Shown one piece after another: positions 35,045-46,160 of a DNA stretch of 64,000 bases. Location: contig OY282609.1 of assembly GCA_958298945.1 (NCBI GenBank), positions 13,436,326 to 13,500,325 on the forward strand, written 5' to 3'. Below the pieces are notes generated by a model, which was not told the origin of the DNA, ran no database searches, and saw nothing but the letters and a program-made list of their open reading frames with translations. A program made the position numbers and the translations under genes. Each line of letters begins with the position of its first letter. The first letter of the stretch is position 1. This DNA is from Atherix ibis. Its lineage: Eukaryota; Arthropoda; Insecta; Diptera; Athericidae.

Positions 35045-35571
35045 AATATTGAGTCCCAAACTACATGCAAGAAATAATTTTGATAGAAAGTGATTGAATT
35101 ATTTCTAGGGCTGTATGGCATGTAGCACCGTCTTGTTGAAACCACATATCGTCCACATCCATATCTTGCAATTTAGGCACAAACAACCGGATTATCACGT
35201 CCCGGTAGCAAGTACCATTACATGTTTTTGCCTGATCAACTATATTTTTGAAGAAGAACGTCCAATCCAAAATCTCATTTTTTTTTCAGCGATGAGGCTT
35301 ATAAGTCCATAAGCAAAAAAGCCATATAAGTGGATCTGAAAACCGTCAAGTGTCTGTGGCGCAGCCATTGTATCTGCAAAATAGACTGCCTGGTACATTT
35401 TGATCTGAAGGTGTCAGGAGAGACTTTTACTTAAAAGCACTTCAAAACCAACATCCATCAAGTAATGGTCAAATTACAGCCCGAAATGTACAAAACAGTC
35501 ATCAAATATTACCTCAGAAAAATCAAAACTTTCAAGAAATATAGTGGCAGCCATTTGAATAATGTTTTCCA
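35045..35571 (+). pseudogene. MarH copy 4, decayed and internally inverted DD41D transposase
   Basis: The plus strand from about 35287 reads FSDEAYKS (first D), ENRQVSVAQPLYLQN and, at the end, KTVIKYYLRKIKTFKKY and SGSHLNNVF. The block encoding the second catalytic motif lies before these on the opposite strand (35061-35270, minus: MDWTFF..VPKLQDMDVDDMWFQQD, then GATCHTALEIIQ). That catalytic block is therefore inverted and displaced. MarA copy 4 is inserted into the final codons. Confidence 0.62.
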
Positions 35572-36833
35572 ATAAGAGTGATATGATTTCTAGGTGACGT
35601 TTCGGCCATTTGTAATATATCATGTTCTGTCATTTTATTTTTCATTGTATTCAGTAATGTTTACAATTTTATCATGGAGAGATATACGTAAGAAAAACGT
35701 TTACAAATTATTCAATTTTATTATCAAAATAATCGTTCTCCAATTGCAACTTTTCGTGCGCTTTTGCCATTTTATGGTCGTAATAATCGTCCAACTGTGC
35801 TCGCTATTCGTCGAATTGTTAATAATTTTGAGCGTACATTTTCTTTATTTAATGTTCAAGTGCCAATAAGACAAAGAACCGCTCGAAGTAATGAAAATAT
35901 TGTTGCCGTTCAGGCAAGTGTTGCTGAAAACCGCAATTTGTCGATTCCAAGACGTTCTCAAGAATTGGGACTGTCTCAAACCACAACGCGGCGGATTTTG
36001 AGAAAGGATTTGGGCTTGCATCCGTATAAAATTGTTATCACTCAAGAACTGAAGTGATTGGACCACCGTAAACGTCGTGAATTTGCTGATTTTGTCTTGG
36101 AACAACTTGAAAACGATAACGATTTTTTTAAGAAAATCATCTTCTCCGATGAGGCTCACTTTCATCTGAGTGGTGCGGTAAATAAACAAAACTGTCGATT
36201 CTGGTGCGAAGAAAATCCACAAATTATTCATGAACACCCATTGGTCTGGTGGAATCATCGGTCCGTACTTCTTTCGAAATGAAGCTGGTAACACCGTTAC
36301 TGTCAATGGAGAGCGGTATAGATCGATGATAACCAACTTTTTATGGCCGAAATTGGAAGAAGTTGATCTTGACAACATCTGGTTCCAACAAGACGGGGCT
36401 ACGTGCCACACAGTACGTGCAACAACCGAATTATTGCGCGAAAAGTTTGGAGATTCGATTATTTCAAGAAATTGTGACATTGAATGGCCTCCAAGAAGTT
36501 GTGATTTAACACCATTAGACTATATCTTGTGGGGTTATTTGAAGTCATTGGTCTTAAGCAATAATTCAGACTCTCTTCAAGCTTTAGAAGTCAATATTGA
36601 ACGTTCTATTCATGACATACGACTTGATTTAGTGGAAAAAGTGCTCGAAAATTGGGTTCATCGAATTCTTTTCTGCAAAAGAAGTCGTGGAGGCCATTTG
36701 AATGACGTTTTATTCGGAACTTAATGGTATCGATTGTACTTCACATTAAATAAAAAAACATTTGAATTTCCTTAACAATTCAAATGTTTTTTTTTTGCAA
36801 AAGAAATCATAACACTCTTACTCGAAAACCCTT
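35572..36833 (+). mobile_element. MarA copy 4, DD41D element
   Basis: Left end ATGTTTTCCAATAAGAGTGA (outermost bases worn) and right end ACTCGAAAACCCTT beside TA; 1262 bp. Inserted in the 3' end of MarH copy 4. Confidence 0.92.
35674..36724 (+). pseudogene. MarA transposase, copy 4 (broken)
   Basis: MERYTQ frame with intact HTH (SIPRRSQELGLSQTTTRRI). A TGA at 36055 replaces the proline codon of QELKPLDH; the same TGA is in copy 5. After HEHP a 43-base loss joins it to WSGGIIGPYFF with a frameshift. The frame 36230-36724 (164 codons) then reads WFQQDGATCHTVRATTELL (second D) and CDLTPLDYILWG (third D) through to NDVLFGT. FSDEAHFHLSG keeps the first D. With only one stop and one deletion, this is the least damaged MarA gene. 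Confidence 0.9.
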
Positions 36834-37977
36834 TATATGGTATAATTTTTAAAAAGTTGTTAAAATGTGAATTTTTAATGTGCTTTATTTAATTCTACTT
36901 TCAGAACCATAAATTCAATAACTCTGTTTTTTCCACCTTACTTCTAACAAGATGTCGTCATCCTTGCAGTCATTATTCGATAAAATAAATGCATTACAAT
37001 ATCACCAAATAAATTCATCAATCATATTATGTGATATTTTTATTTATTCACAGTTTATTACAGCAATAAATTTGGAAACTTTTTCATTACTCACGTCCAA
37101 AATGTACATTTTCATCCCTTAAATTCGATTAAAACAAAATCGTACCTTTTATTATTTTATACAGTAATAAAACTTTATGTATGCATATGTATGCGTCCAA
37201 ATATTGTATTTTATAAGAGAGTTAAAATATAAAAATTTCAAATATTTTTGTTCTATGAAAAATTACACTCATAGTCGTCGGGGTTGAAAAATACGAAATG
37301 TCTGCAACCATTTCGACATCCATAAAAATATTTTGAATTATTCTACTTTTTACTCTATAATATTTTTAATATGTAATTTGTAAAAAAACATATTCCATAC
37401 CAAAATTCTTTTTTATATAAAATTTAATTCCACTGTAGACATTTTGTTATTTCAATAAAATTTTTCAATGTTGTTATCGTTTATATGATCATTTTTACTA
37501 TGAAAAAAGCTTTTACAATGACTTTTTGGGTTTAGAATATTTTCAAGGAATTTTTACAATTACAGAATAGCTATTATTACTTTTTTCTAAGTCGAAAAAA
37601 ATTATAATTTGGATAAAAATAGGAATTACTAAATCATCTGTAAGCATTCAAATTGTAAAAACAAACTATGATGTTAGCATTTACCTGATAACAATCATAT
37701 TATAGGTATTAATGAAAATTCAGACTGGTCAGTGGTAGGTAAGTACCGAAAATTCCCAAAAAGATTTTAATTATTGATGGTGAATCGTAAATCACATTTG
37801 CTTGCTAATTTTTTGAGCAAGCAACGATGTCATTTATCCCAAAAGTGACTCATTCCAAAACCAGTCGATGAACGGAAATGAATTATCAAAAAAAAACTAA
37901 AATAAATTTAATATTATTTTATTTGTGAAAAAATTATGTAAAAAAAAATCTTATCGAAAATAATGGATGTTCGTATT
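36834..37977. other. AT-rich DNA with no recognised feature
   Basis: No coding motif or transposon end recognised before a possible Tc1-like tip at 37978. Confidence 0.5.
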
Positions 37978-38003
37978 GTACACTGCTGGCCATAAGTATA
38001 CGA
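37978..38003 (+). repeat. Possible Tc1-like element tip
   Basis: The sequence GTACACTGCTGGCCATAAGT followed by ATACGACC resembles the TIR tips of many Tc1-like elements (CACTGCTGGCCAAAAGTATACG type). No good inverted partner was found. The minus-strand Tc1-like relic at 39157-39440 could belong to the same element. Confidence 0.3.
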
Positions 38004-38084
38004 CCGCATTAGATTTAGAAGAATTAAAATTAGCAAGTAAAAAAAAAATTATATAAGTTGTGAGTTTAAATAAAAATGTAGTAA

Positions 38085-38954
38085 GGGATGTTTTTACCTG
38101 CCCTATTGTATCGAATTTTTTATCATTTAAAAATTTTTGCAATGATCGGAATAAATGAAAATCGGAAGGAGCAAGATCTGGAGAATACGATGGATGCTTG
38201 ATAACATCCCAATTCAATTCATTCAGCTTGTTGTCGTGATGAAACACTACCCCTTTTCTGTTTACCAATTCTGGTCTATTCTTTTGAAGGGCGATGTTCA
38301 ATTTGGATAATTGCTGACAATATCGTTCTGCTGTAATTGTCTGATTGCGTTCCAACAGTTCAAAATACACAATACCCTTGCAATCCCACCAAACACAAAG
38401 CATAACTTTTTTTTGATGGATTTCGGCTTTCGAAGTTGTTAATGGGGCTTGTCCAGATATAGCCCAATGTATTTTTCTTGTCACGTTGTTGTACACGACC
38501 CAATTCTCATCTCCCGTTACCAAACGATGCAAAAAAGGTTCATGTTTTTGTCTCGCACTCAAAGCAACGCACGTTGAAACACGATCCAATAAATTGGCAG
38601 CCGACAATTGATGAGGTATCCAAACGTTGTATCGCGAAATCATCCCCAGACGCTTGAAATGTTTTAATACCGTTGTTTGGTTGACTCCCATCATCGACGC
38701 GATCTCCCTGGTGGTTAGACGTGGATTGTTGTCAATTATGACGTTTAACTTGTCGTCATCAGACTTCAATGGCCGCCCGGTACGTGGTTTATCAATTAGT
38801 GAAAAATCCGCAGATCGAAATTTTGTAAACCATCTTCGTTCCTGTCGAACTTTGATGACATCTGCTCCATACACTTCGCAAATGTTTTTGGTTGCCACAC
38901 TTTACGGAATTCATAAAGTAAACAATGACGTTAATGCACTTTATCGACCGACAT
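38085..38954 (-). pseudogene. MarE transposase, cecropia/Hsmar1-like mariner relic
   Basis: Starts MSVDKVH then a stop, RHCLLYEFRKV, and a frameshift near 38900 into a long frame: ATKNICEVYGADVIKVR, FTKFRSADFSLIDKPRTGRP (first HTH and linker), LTTREIASMMGVNQTTV (second HTH), RLVTGDENWVVYNNVTRK (first D), KKVMLCVWWDCKGIVYFELL, VFHHDN (second D) and SYSPDLAPSDFHLF (third D). GDENWVVYNN and NQTITAERYCQQL are typical of the cecropia/Hsmar1 lineage. An in-frame loss leaves only 23 residues between the second and third D instead of 34. The carboxyl end is replaced by unrelated A/T-rich sequence after KFDTIGQVK. No TIRs found. Confidence 0.83.
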
Positions 38955-39156
38955 TTTGAAAAAATACAAGGGCTCTTCACTGTACTCTGGCCAGGCTAAA
39001 ACTGAATAGTGAGTAGAGAAAAAGCATCCTTTATACAATGGAATCATTTAAAAGAAGATACTATTCATCATTTAGGAAGAAAATTTTTTTTTTACCTAGG
39101 ATCATAAAAAACGGTCATAACTTTTGGGTATACCATTTTTTTTTTTAAAAAATAAT

Positions 39157-39445
39157 TTATACATTAATTGTTTTTAAATTAAAATTACAAGAAATGCCCA
39201 ATTTGAGTTTTCGTCGGAAAAAAAACCCTTCTTTGCATTTAATGACAACTTGTACGATCAGTTTTTTGATCGTATCCTTTGTAATATTCTTCCAGCCTCG
39301 AGGAAGACTTGTTGATTCCTCAAATTCTTCCTGAAGGTTAGGTAGTGCTTCCACTTAAAATTGACTCACCAGCTGGCACCACCGCTTCCTGGTAGTTTTC
39401 TGCAACACTGCGACGCACTTCGTCCAAAGTAGATTTTGAAAGCCC
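39157..39445 (-). pseudogene. Tc1-like transposase carboxyl-terminal relic
   Basis: The minus-strand frame includes EEFEES, then GWKNITKDTIKKLIVQVVIK and CKEG, resembling the end of Tc1 transposases (W..IT.E..KLVDSMPRR..AVIKAKGG) with the SMPRR part missing. No catalytic motif is present. The hAT element at 39453 is inserted beside it. Assignment rests on a short match. Confidence 0.35.
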
Positions 39446-39925
39446 TCATCAGTAGAGGGTAATTCCCGGGAATTCCCGGGACTATTTTCCCGGGAAATCT
39501 GCAAATAATTACTTTCCCGACTCCCGGGAATTCCATCAGAATTCCCGGGTAATTTATGTTTTTTCAGAAAACTGAACTAAATAATTTTGATCGGTCTCTT
39601 TCAGTTTTTTTTTCCACACATCTTATAAATATTTTTAACTCGAAACTATTACAATTTTTGCAATCTAAAAAGAAAAACTATTACAATTTTCCATTCGCGT
39701 CATATATATCTTTGACAAATGACAACTGACAAATTTGACGTTTGCTTTTTATGCAAGTCGCATATAAATTATTTATTCATTGGTATAATTGATTTGTACA
39801 ATAATTATTTTTGTTTAATATTACAAATAACAATAGTTGGGACATTCATTGATATAATTCAAGTATAAATATTAGTTTAAAAAGACAGAAATACCGCATC
39901 AATTCATTACATTTTGATAACAAGG

Positions 39926-39976
39926 TAAATTATGTTAGTTTTCTAAAAATATATTTTAACTAATTATAAACTTTAG
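39926..39976 (+). other. Putative short intron upstream of the hAT transposase frame
   Basis: ATAACAAG followed by GTAAATTATG (donor) and CTTTAG followed by CATAGAACT (acceptor) would remove about 51 bases. The frame is open from 39977 but has no ATG before the zinc finger, so a spliced leader or upstream exon is needed to start the protein. Inferred from splice-site consensus only. Confidence 0.35.
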
Positions 39977-40983
39977 CATAGAACTACCCTAAAATATGAA
40001 ATATGGGCGCATTTTAAAAGACGGAATAACAATACTGCTCAGTGTACTTATTTTAGTAACAAGTCAATTAGTTGCAAAGGTAGTTCAACAAGCGGGTTGT
40101 TGCGTCATCAGAAGGCAGCTCATAACATCACTTTAAAAAAATTAACTATTGCAGGTTCTGATGATGACATCAAGATTCCACCAGAAAACAAAAAAGTACT
40201 GAAAAACTGCATTTTAAAAGCTTTCATTGATATTAACTTAAAAGATTTATATAATCCAGCGATGATTATACCTTTAGAGGAGCTTATCAACATCCTAAAA
40301 CCATTTAAATTATCAATGGAAGCATTAGGTCGAACAGATTCTAATTTAATTACAAGTGAAGGGGTTTTAAGATTTTTATACGATGAACTTGAATCTCAAA
40401 ATACGTTTTTGTCAAATAGACTACTTCAAGCGATTCAAAAACGCATCGATCAAAGGCGCAATAAGGAAATGATTTACCTGGCTAAATATTTACAGAATCC
40501 CAATCTAACACCCTCCTTCAACGATGAGAGGTTAATACCAACAAAAGAATCTCTAATTAAATTAGCAACTGATTTAATAATACGATTGTTTGCAAATGAA
40601 AAGGACGATGTGGTTACTAATCCTGAGACCGAACCAGAACTTGAAGTTGATGAATATGCAGAACCTTGTATAAGCACCTCATTATCAAGCAAATTAGAGT
40701 ATGCTACGGTTGTATCGTTGAAAAATAAGCCACAAATAGTCTGCAATAATATCAAAAAATCGATACAAAAGGAATTTCAAATATATGAATCAAGTGGTAA
40801 ATTAACACCAAATTTATCAAATTTATTTGAAGCAATAAAAACAATAAAACCTAAAACCTACAAGCGAAAGGGTCTTCTCTATATGTGGTTCTTTTTGTTT
40901 TAAAAAAAGAGCTAGCTTGGGGCACAATTCCTTGAATTGTTTATGTTTTCTGAAAAGCTACTTTTTGAAATACTATAATTGAG
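39977..40983 (+). pseudogene. hAT transposase (internally deleted, frameshifted)
   Basis: Would bind and cut hAT ends. The frame opens at 39977: YEIWAHFKRRNNN, then QCTYFSNKSISCKGSSTSGL and LRHQKAAHN form a BED zinc finger, but the second cysteine of the first pair is phenylalanine (CTYF for CxxC). After DIKIPPENKK it jumps to FIDINLKDLYNPAMIIPLEE, LKPFKLSMEALGRTD and NKEMIYLAKYLQNP, which lie in the carboxyl half of the family. The RNase-H catalytic core in between is missing. A frameshift near 40858 precedes the hATC dimerisation motif, which continues in the next frame as SERVFSICGSF..NCLCFLKSYF and stops near 40983. About 330 residues remain where the family has 600 or more. Confidence 0.82.
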
Positions 40984-41105
40984 AAATTAACAATTATTTT
41001 TAATGAAAATCATAAGAACCCAACTGAATCTAGTCCGAATCTAGTTCTACAAAATAAATGGCCATAACTTTTTTGTTTATTTGGAAAATATTTTATGTTA
41101 TTTTA

Positions 41106-42253
41106 CGAGGGTCGTTCAATAAGTCCTTGAAAAAAAATGGAAAAAATCTGTTTTTAAAAAAAAAAAATTTAATTTTTCAACATAATATCCTTTTAACTTC
41201 ATACACTTTTCCAACCGTTTTTCCAAAATTTTTATTTTTCAACATAATCTCCTTTTAGCTCTATACACTTTCCCAACCGTTTTTCCAAAAAAATTTTCCC
41301 GTCCAAAAAATAGGATTTCGGAAGTTCTGCAAAATACTCATCCGTTTGAGCAATGACGTCCTCGTTGGAAGTGAACCGTCGACCGCCAAGCCATTTCTTC
41401 AGATTGGGGAAAAGAAAATAGTCACTCGGGGCCAAATCTGGTGAATAAGCGGGATGCTGCAATAATTCCATTCTCAATTCCACAATTTTGGCCATGGAAA
41501 CAGCGCAGGTGTGCACACGCGCATTGTCATGATGCAAGAGGATTTTTTTCTTCTTCAGATGGCGGCGTTTCTCTTTGATTTCCTCGCTCAACCGTTGCAA
41601 TAACGACGCGTAATACGCTTCTGTTATTGTTTTTCGTTTTTCCAAGAAGTCGATAAAAATGATGCCCTGCGAATCCCAAAAGACCGTGGCCATAACCTTT
41701 CTGGCCGATGGCACAGTTTTTGCCTTCTGCGGAGCCCGTTCACCCTTGAAAATCCACTGTGATGACTGTCTCTTCGTTTCTGGAGTGTATTAGTGTATCC
41801 AGGTTTCGTCCACAGTGACATATCAACGAAGGAATTCGGCAGGATTGCGATGAAAGAGTGCCAACATAGCCTCAGAGTCCACTACACGATTGCGCTTATT
41901 TTCCTCTGAGAGCAAACGCGGCACCCATCTTGCCGAAATTTTTTTCACAGACAATTTTTCGTGCAAAATTGAAGCGACTGTACCTTGTAATATGCCCGTG
42001 GCCTCAACTAATTCGCGCACTTTAATTCGCCGATCGTTCAAAATCAGATCATGGATTTTGTCGATGATTTCAGGAGTAGACACCTCAACTGGGCGTCCTG
42101 AACGATGTTCATCTTTTGACGATAGAAATTGACCTACGCTATGGATCGAGCTGAAATTTTAACAGCTTTCCTGTCGATAATGCTACTTATAATTTTACCG
42201 ACACTACGAGCGCAATTTCTTGGATTTTCTAAGGACTTATTGAACGACCCTCG
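41106..42253 (-). mobile_element. MarF, DD34D mariner nested in the hAT element
   Basis: CGAGGGTCGTTCAATAAGTC at the left and the exact inverse at the right, with TA on both sides; 1148 bp. Near-perfect TIRs suggest a fairly young insertion. An AACATAATMTCCTTTTA segment is repeated just inside the left TIR (about 41179 and 41239), making a short tandem duplication of the transposase 3' end. Confidence 0.94.
41232..42155 (-). pseudogene. MarF transposase (broken)
   Basis: Read on the minus strand: DEHRSGRPVEVSTPEIIDKI, ILNDRRIKVRELVEATGILQ and ARWVPRLLSEENKRN in the frame 41823-42083, then a stop after AEFLR. VTVDETWIH (first D) follows, then a stop and SSQWIFKGERAPQ with a frame change. The frame 41232-41714 (160 codons) reads KVMATVFWDSQGIIFIDFLE, LLHHDNARVHTCAVS (second D), AYSPDLAPSDYFLFP (third D, 34 residues on) and ends GDYVEK. 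The first 60 or so residues with the first HTH are missing. All three aspartates are present. Confidence 0.88.
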
Positions 42254-42525
42254 TACCTACACGTATTATTAAGTAACATTCTTTAGTTTGTATAATATAT
42301 AAATTATTATATGTATAATGGATTCTTTTGTGTTGTAAATTGAATTTAATAAATACTTTTTTAAATTTAATAATTTATTTTTTAATTTCAGATTCTAATG
42401 AGTAATGGAGATATCAAAAAATTTTCATTTCCCGGGATCCCGGGAATTCCTGGGAAATTGATTTTCGTCACTCCCGGATCCCGGGAAATCAAAAAAAGTC
42501 GGGAAAATTACCCTCTACTCAAAAG

Positions 42526-44426
42526 CTCAGTTTTGTTATATTATAATAAAGCCCCATTCAATCTTTTTCTTAAAATTAGTAATTTTAGGCCCACTAAACT
42601 GTGATAAACTCCGATAACTTTCGATCTGAATATAACCTTTTACAGCTCTATGAGCGCTTATTAAAAAAGGACCATGATTGGAAATTACAACACATTTTTA
42701 TTAATATTTCAGTTAAGAATAAAAATATTTTAAAAATATTATTTATTTTAATTGACCACAAATTATATTTATTATACATAAAAAAAGTAAAAATATAATC
42801 TGTTGGTTTATTATGATTTTAACCAAGATTTCTAGAGAATATATTATTATCGGTCGCAAATACTTTTGGCCTGTTATGTACATACTAAAATTAATTTATT
42901 TGAATTCAATATTCCACAACAAAACCAAAATGAATACATTATCAATCCATGTTTTGATCTTGGAACAAAATATAACTGACAGACTCTTGGAATATGTAAC
43001 TAGGCCAACTTTTCCGAGATACGTTTAGTTTCCCAAAGCTTATCGTAATAGTTTTATGCTTTTTTTTTATTATCATTTCTATAGCTTACATCGAGAATCG
43101 ATTTTATAAATGGAAACAGTGTGAATCAAGTAACCAACATTAAACTACTTGTTATCAACCAGTTGAGACATCATAACTACATAAATGGGACCAAATTTCT
43201 TTCACATAAAGCCCTATTTAAATGGGAAATTTTTTCCTAATATAAATTATTACGAAAACAATTATTTTTTCTTTGCAATAATATAAACAAAATTTTATAA
43301 ACTTCTATTAGGAAAAAAATTCAAATTAATTAACAGACTAAAAAATTAATAAAATTTATTCGTTTTCATTTTCATTCGTACAAACCTTGTCCAATTACCA
43401 TTTTATATAGTTTTTAATTACATTCATGTATGGCTACAGTACCACCTCTCTCACTTCTTACAAATCCAAAACGACTACGAACATATTTTATAGTTTAAAT
43501 TGTTAGAAAGTACCAAAATTTTTCAAGATTATCATAAATACCATATACACCGATAGATGCAGTATGAAAAGAGAGTAAATATATAAAAATTCATTGAAAT
43601 TATGATGAATCTTTGGCCATTATTTTTCTAATTTCAAATAGAAAGTCATTGTTGATGAAATGATGAGCAAAAAATAAAGAAAGAAAAAATAAGTAATAAT
43701 AAAGAAAATTCTGTAAAAAACAAAACTTTTACTTTTTCATCATAAAGAAGAGCTCTTTTTTTTTACGGTCAATTTTTACTGCCAAAACTTTACTTATAAT
43801 TTTATTAGAAAAAAAAATAGACAAAATTTGAGAGAAGTCAAGGAAAGCTTAGAAGAAATAAAATAAAGCACTAAACTTGTATTACGATTCAACTTTAACG
43901 GAATAATAACAGGAATTGACAGTTAATGTCAGCTGAAATTTTCTTAAAAAATTTGAATTTGTCAATCCTTTTTTCGTTTTGCTATAAAAAAATTAGAAAT
44001 TCTTTTGGACATTTTTTTATAGGTCTTTTAAAAGAATTGTCTCTTAATTGTTTATTATAGCAGGATACAAATAATATTTAAAAGCTTTAAGTCTTCATTT
44101 TGTTTATTTAATAATATTTACTTACTTTCTTATTTAATAAGTAATTTTTCACTGCCAGAACATATTTTTAAACTTAGTTTATTTTAAAATACCATATAAG
44201 AAAAATTTTATATTTACAAAATTTATTTCTTGTCAGAAATAAAAAAAATAAAAGTTTTCATTAATTAAATCTTGGAAAAAATATAATACCAAAAAAAAAA
44301 AAAAATTCTTTTGACCTAAAAATAAAAAATAAAACCTATCCTTGACAAACAGGATTTTTCTCTTGTTTTTATCAAAGTCTAAGGATCGTATTTTTTTTTT
44401 AAGTTTTTATATTGAGATGTATTATA
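42526..44426. other. AT-rich DNA with no recognised feature
   Basis: Nearly 2 kb without transposon ends, coding motifs or RNA genes that I can recognise. Confidence 0.5.
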
Positions 44427-44715
44427 CACAGTGTTCTACAAAAATAACTGAACTTATTTTTAGATCATACAACATGCAGCGCCATCTATTGGAAATTTGC
44501 AGCATTAAAAAGATACATTCATCCTCTTTTAAACGCACCTAAATTCATGTAAATCAGATGACAGATGTGAAAGTTGGAAATAGAAAATAGTCACATGGTG
44601 ATAGATCAAGCGAATACGGAGGGTGGTTGATGAGAGAAATCCGTTTTTTTAACAGATGGCGCTGCATGTTGTATGATTTAAATATAAAGTTCGGTTATTT
44701 TTGGGACACACCGTT
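44427..44715. mobile_element. MITE-1 copy 2, retaining a transposase fragment
   Basis: CACAGTGTTCTACAAAAATA at the left and the inverse ending GGGACACACCGTT at the right, TA on both sides; 289 bp, about 40 longer than the other copies. The extra internal sequence (44575-44638, minus strand) encodes NHPPYSLDLSPCDYFLFPT, the third-aspartate motif of a mariner-type transposase (usual form HPPYSPDLAPCDYFLFP). This ties the MITE to a coding parent element. Confidence 0.85.
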
Positions 44716-45696
44716 TATTACTTAAGATTCGGTTCATGATCGATGATAATAAGAACTTATCTTTTTTTTTTATAGATGATCATTCTTATTTAATTAAAAC
44801 GAAGTCATAAGTGGAAATATGAAATATGAAAATAGTGGAATAAAAGGAGCCTAGGTCTCAGTTACATGGTCTCATTCTACTTTACCATTTTTGTCATAGC
44901 ATACCATACTCTTGGCACGACTGATGTTGGGACAATATATCACTTCGACATAACAATATCATTTAAAAAATCCAATAACAAATGTTTGAATGTGCTGTGA
45001 TATATGGAAAATGGTTCATTTCTTCTTTACCGAGAGCGGCAGTAAATTCTTATTTTCCATATAAATGTCCAATTTGAATACAACCGAAAAGGGGAGTAGT
45101 TACATGGCTTCCTCCATACACTGACGTAACGAAATCGTAAGAATCATCTAAAACTAGCCATGGACTCAAACTGAATATAAACAGAGGCCAAACTATACCA
45201 GCATACACATACGTTGGATGGTTTTGTAATTGAATACCTTAATTTTTTCTACCTTGAAAGACTTTGTGATATTCTTATCGTTTTATGATATTTTCCAACA
45301 TCTTAAATTCAACTGTTGCGTGCTTAAACGTCATTTCTTATATGTTCGTATAATTTTTTTTAGAAATAAATACAAGCAAAATAAGGTAGGCAATTTTTTT
45401 ACCTGTAATCAAATTATTTTTACTTACTTAAATTGCTAGTTAGAATATATTTTTATCGTGTGTACAAGAAAAAAAATTAAATTATTACATTTTATATGCT
45501 AATTTGGCCTAATTTTTTTGTATTTTTGAAGGAAAAAAAAAATTGTAGATTAATTTTAAATAATTAAGTTAATCATGAGTTAATCTAAATTAAAAAGGAA
45601 ATTTTTCAAACTTTAAATTATCTTTGACAAAAGCGAAATATATCATTAAACTTTGGAAAAAGTACTTAAATTAAATTGTTTACCATAAGTTAAAAA
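44716..45696. other. AT-rich DNA between two MITE copies
   Basis: Nothing recognised. A slightly more complex patch at 44850-45200 has no open frame with a known motif. Confidence 0.45.
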
Positions 45697-45946
45697 TTGC
45701 TAGTGTGCCCAAAAAATAAAGGAACTTATTTTTAAATCATACAACATGCAGCGCCATCTATTGAAAATTTGCAGCATTTTCAAACTTTTTCTTTTATTGA
45801 AATGGCTCTAACTTTTGCAGCTGTCATCCGATTTACATGAATTTAGATGCGTTTGAAACAGGATGAATGTATCTTTTTTTTAATAGATGGCGCTGCATGC
45901 TGTATGATTTAAATATAAAGTTCGGTTATTTTTGGGACACATCGTG
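45697..45946. mobile_element. MITE-1 copy 3
   Basis: The right end GGGACACATCGTG beside TA is clear. The left tip is worn (TAGTGTGCCCAAAAAATAAA). The long inverted repeats with ATACAACATGCAGCGCCATC and the inverse match copies 1 and 2. Non-coding, about 250 bp. Confidence 0.87.
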
Positions 45947-46160
45947 TATTACATATAAAAAAAAAACCTCTTCAAGACAAAAATGTTTAATCATAAAGTA
46001 TGTTGATTTAAAAAAATTTCAAGTGTCATTTTTACTATAATTAAACATTTTTCTATTAAAATTTATATAGTTTTAGACAAACCTGAAAAATAAAATTTGT
46101 TGGAAAATAGTCAATTTGTGTAATTATATTAAAATTTGGCGATTTTAATCTAAGCTACTA

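Larger units (their letters stand above)
39453..42517 (+). mobile_element. hAT-family transposon, 3.07 kb, hosting a mariner
   Basis: The ends TAGAGGGTAATTCCCGGGAA (left) and the inverse of TAGAGGGTAATTTTCCC (right) are flanked by 8-base near-repeats, CTCATCAG at 39445-39452 and CTCAAAAG at 42518-42525 (6 of 8 match). This is the 8-bp target duplication of hAT elements, slightly decayed. Each terminal 100 bases carries several CCCGGG or GGGAATTCC motifs, as expected of subterminal transposase-binding repeats. Inside are a broken BED-finger transposase and the nested mariner MarF (41106-42253); without MarF it would be about 1.9 kb. Confidence 0.85.

Noticed and set aside
35845..36480. 211-codon open frame on the minus strand over MarA copy 4
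   Set aside because: It is the antisense of the MarA transposase. The same antisense frame stays open in several MarA copies because of codon usage. Motifs belong to the plus-strand frame.
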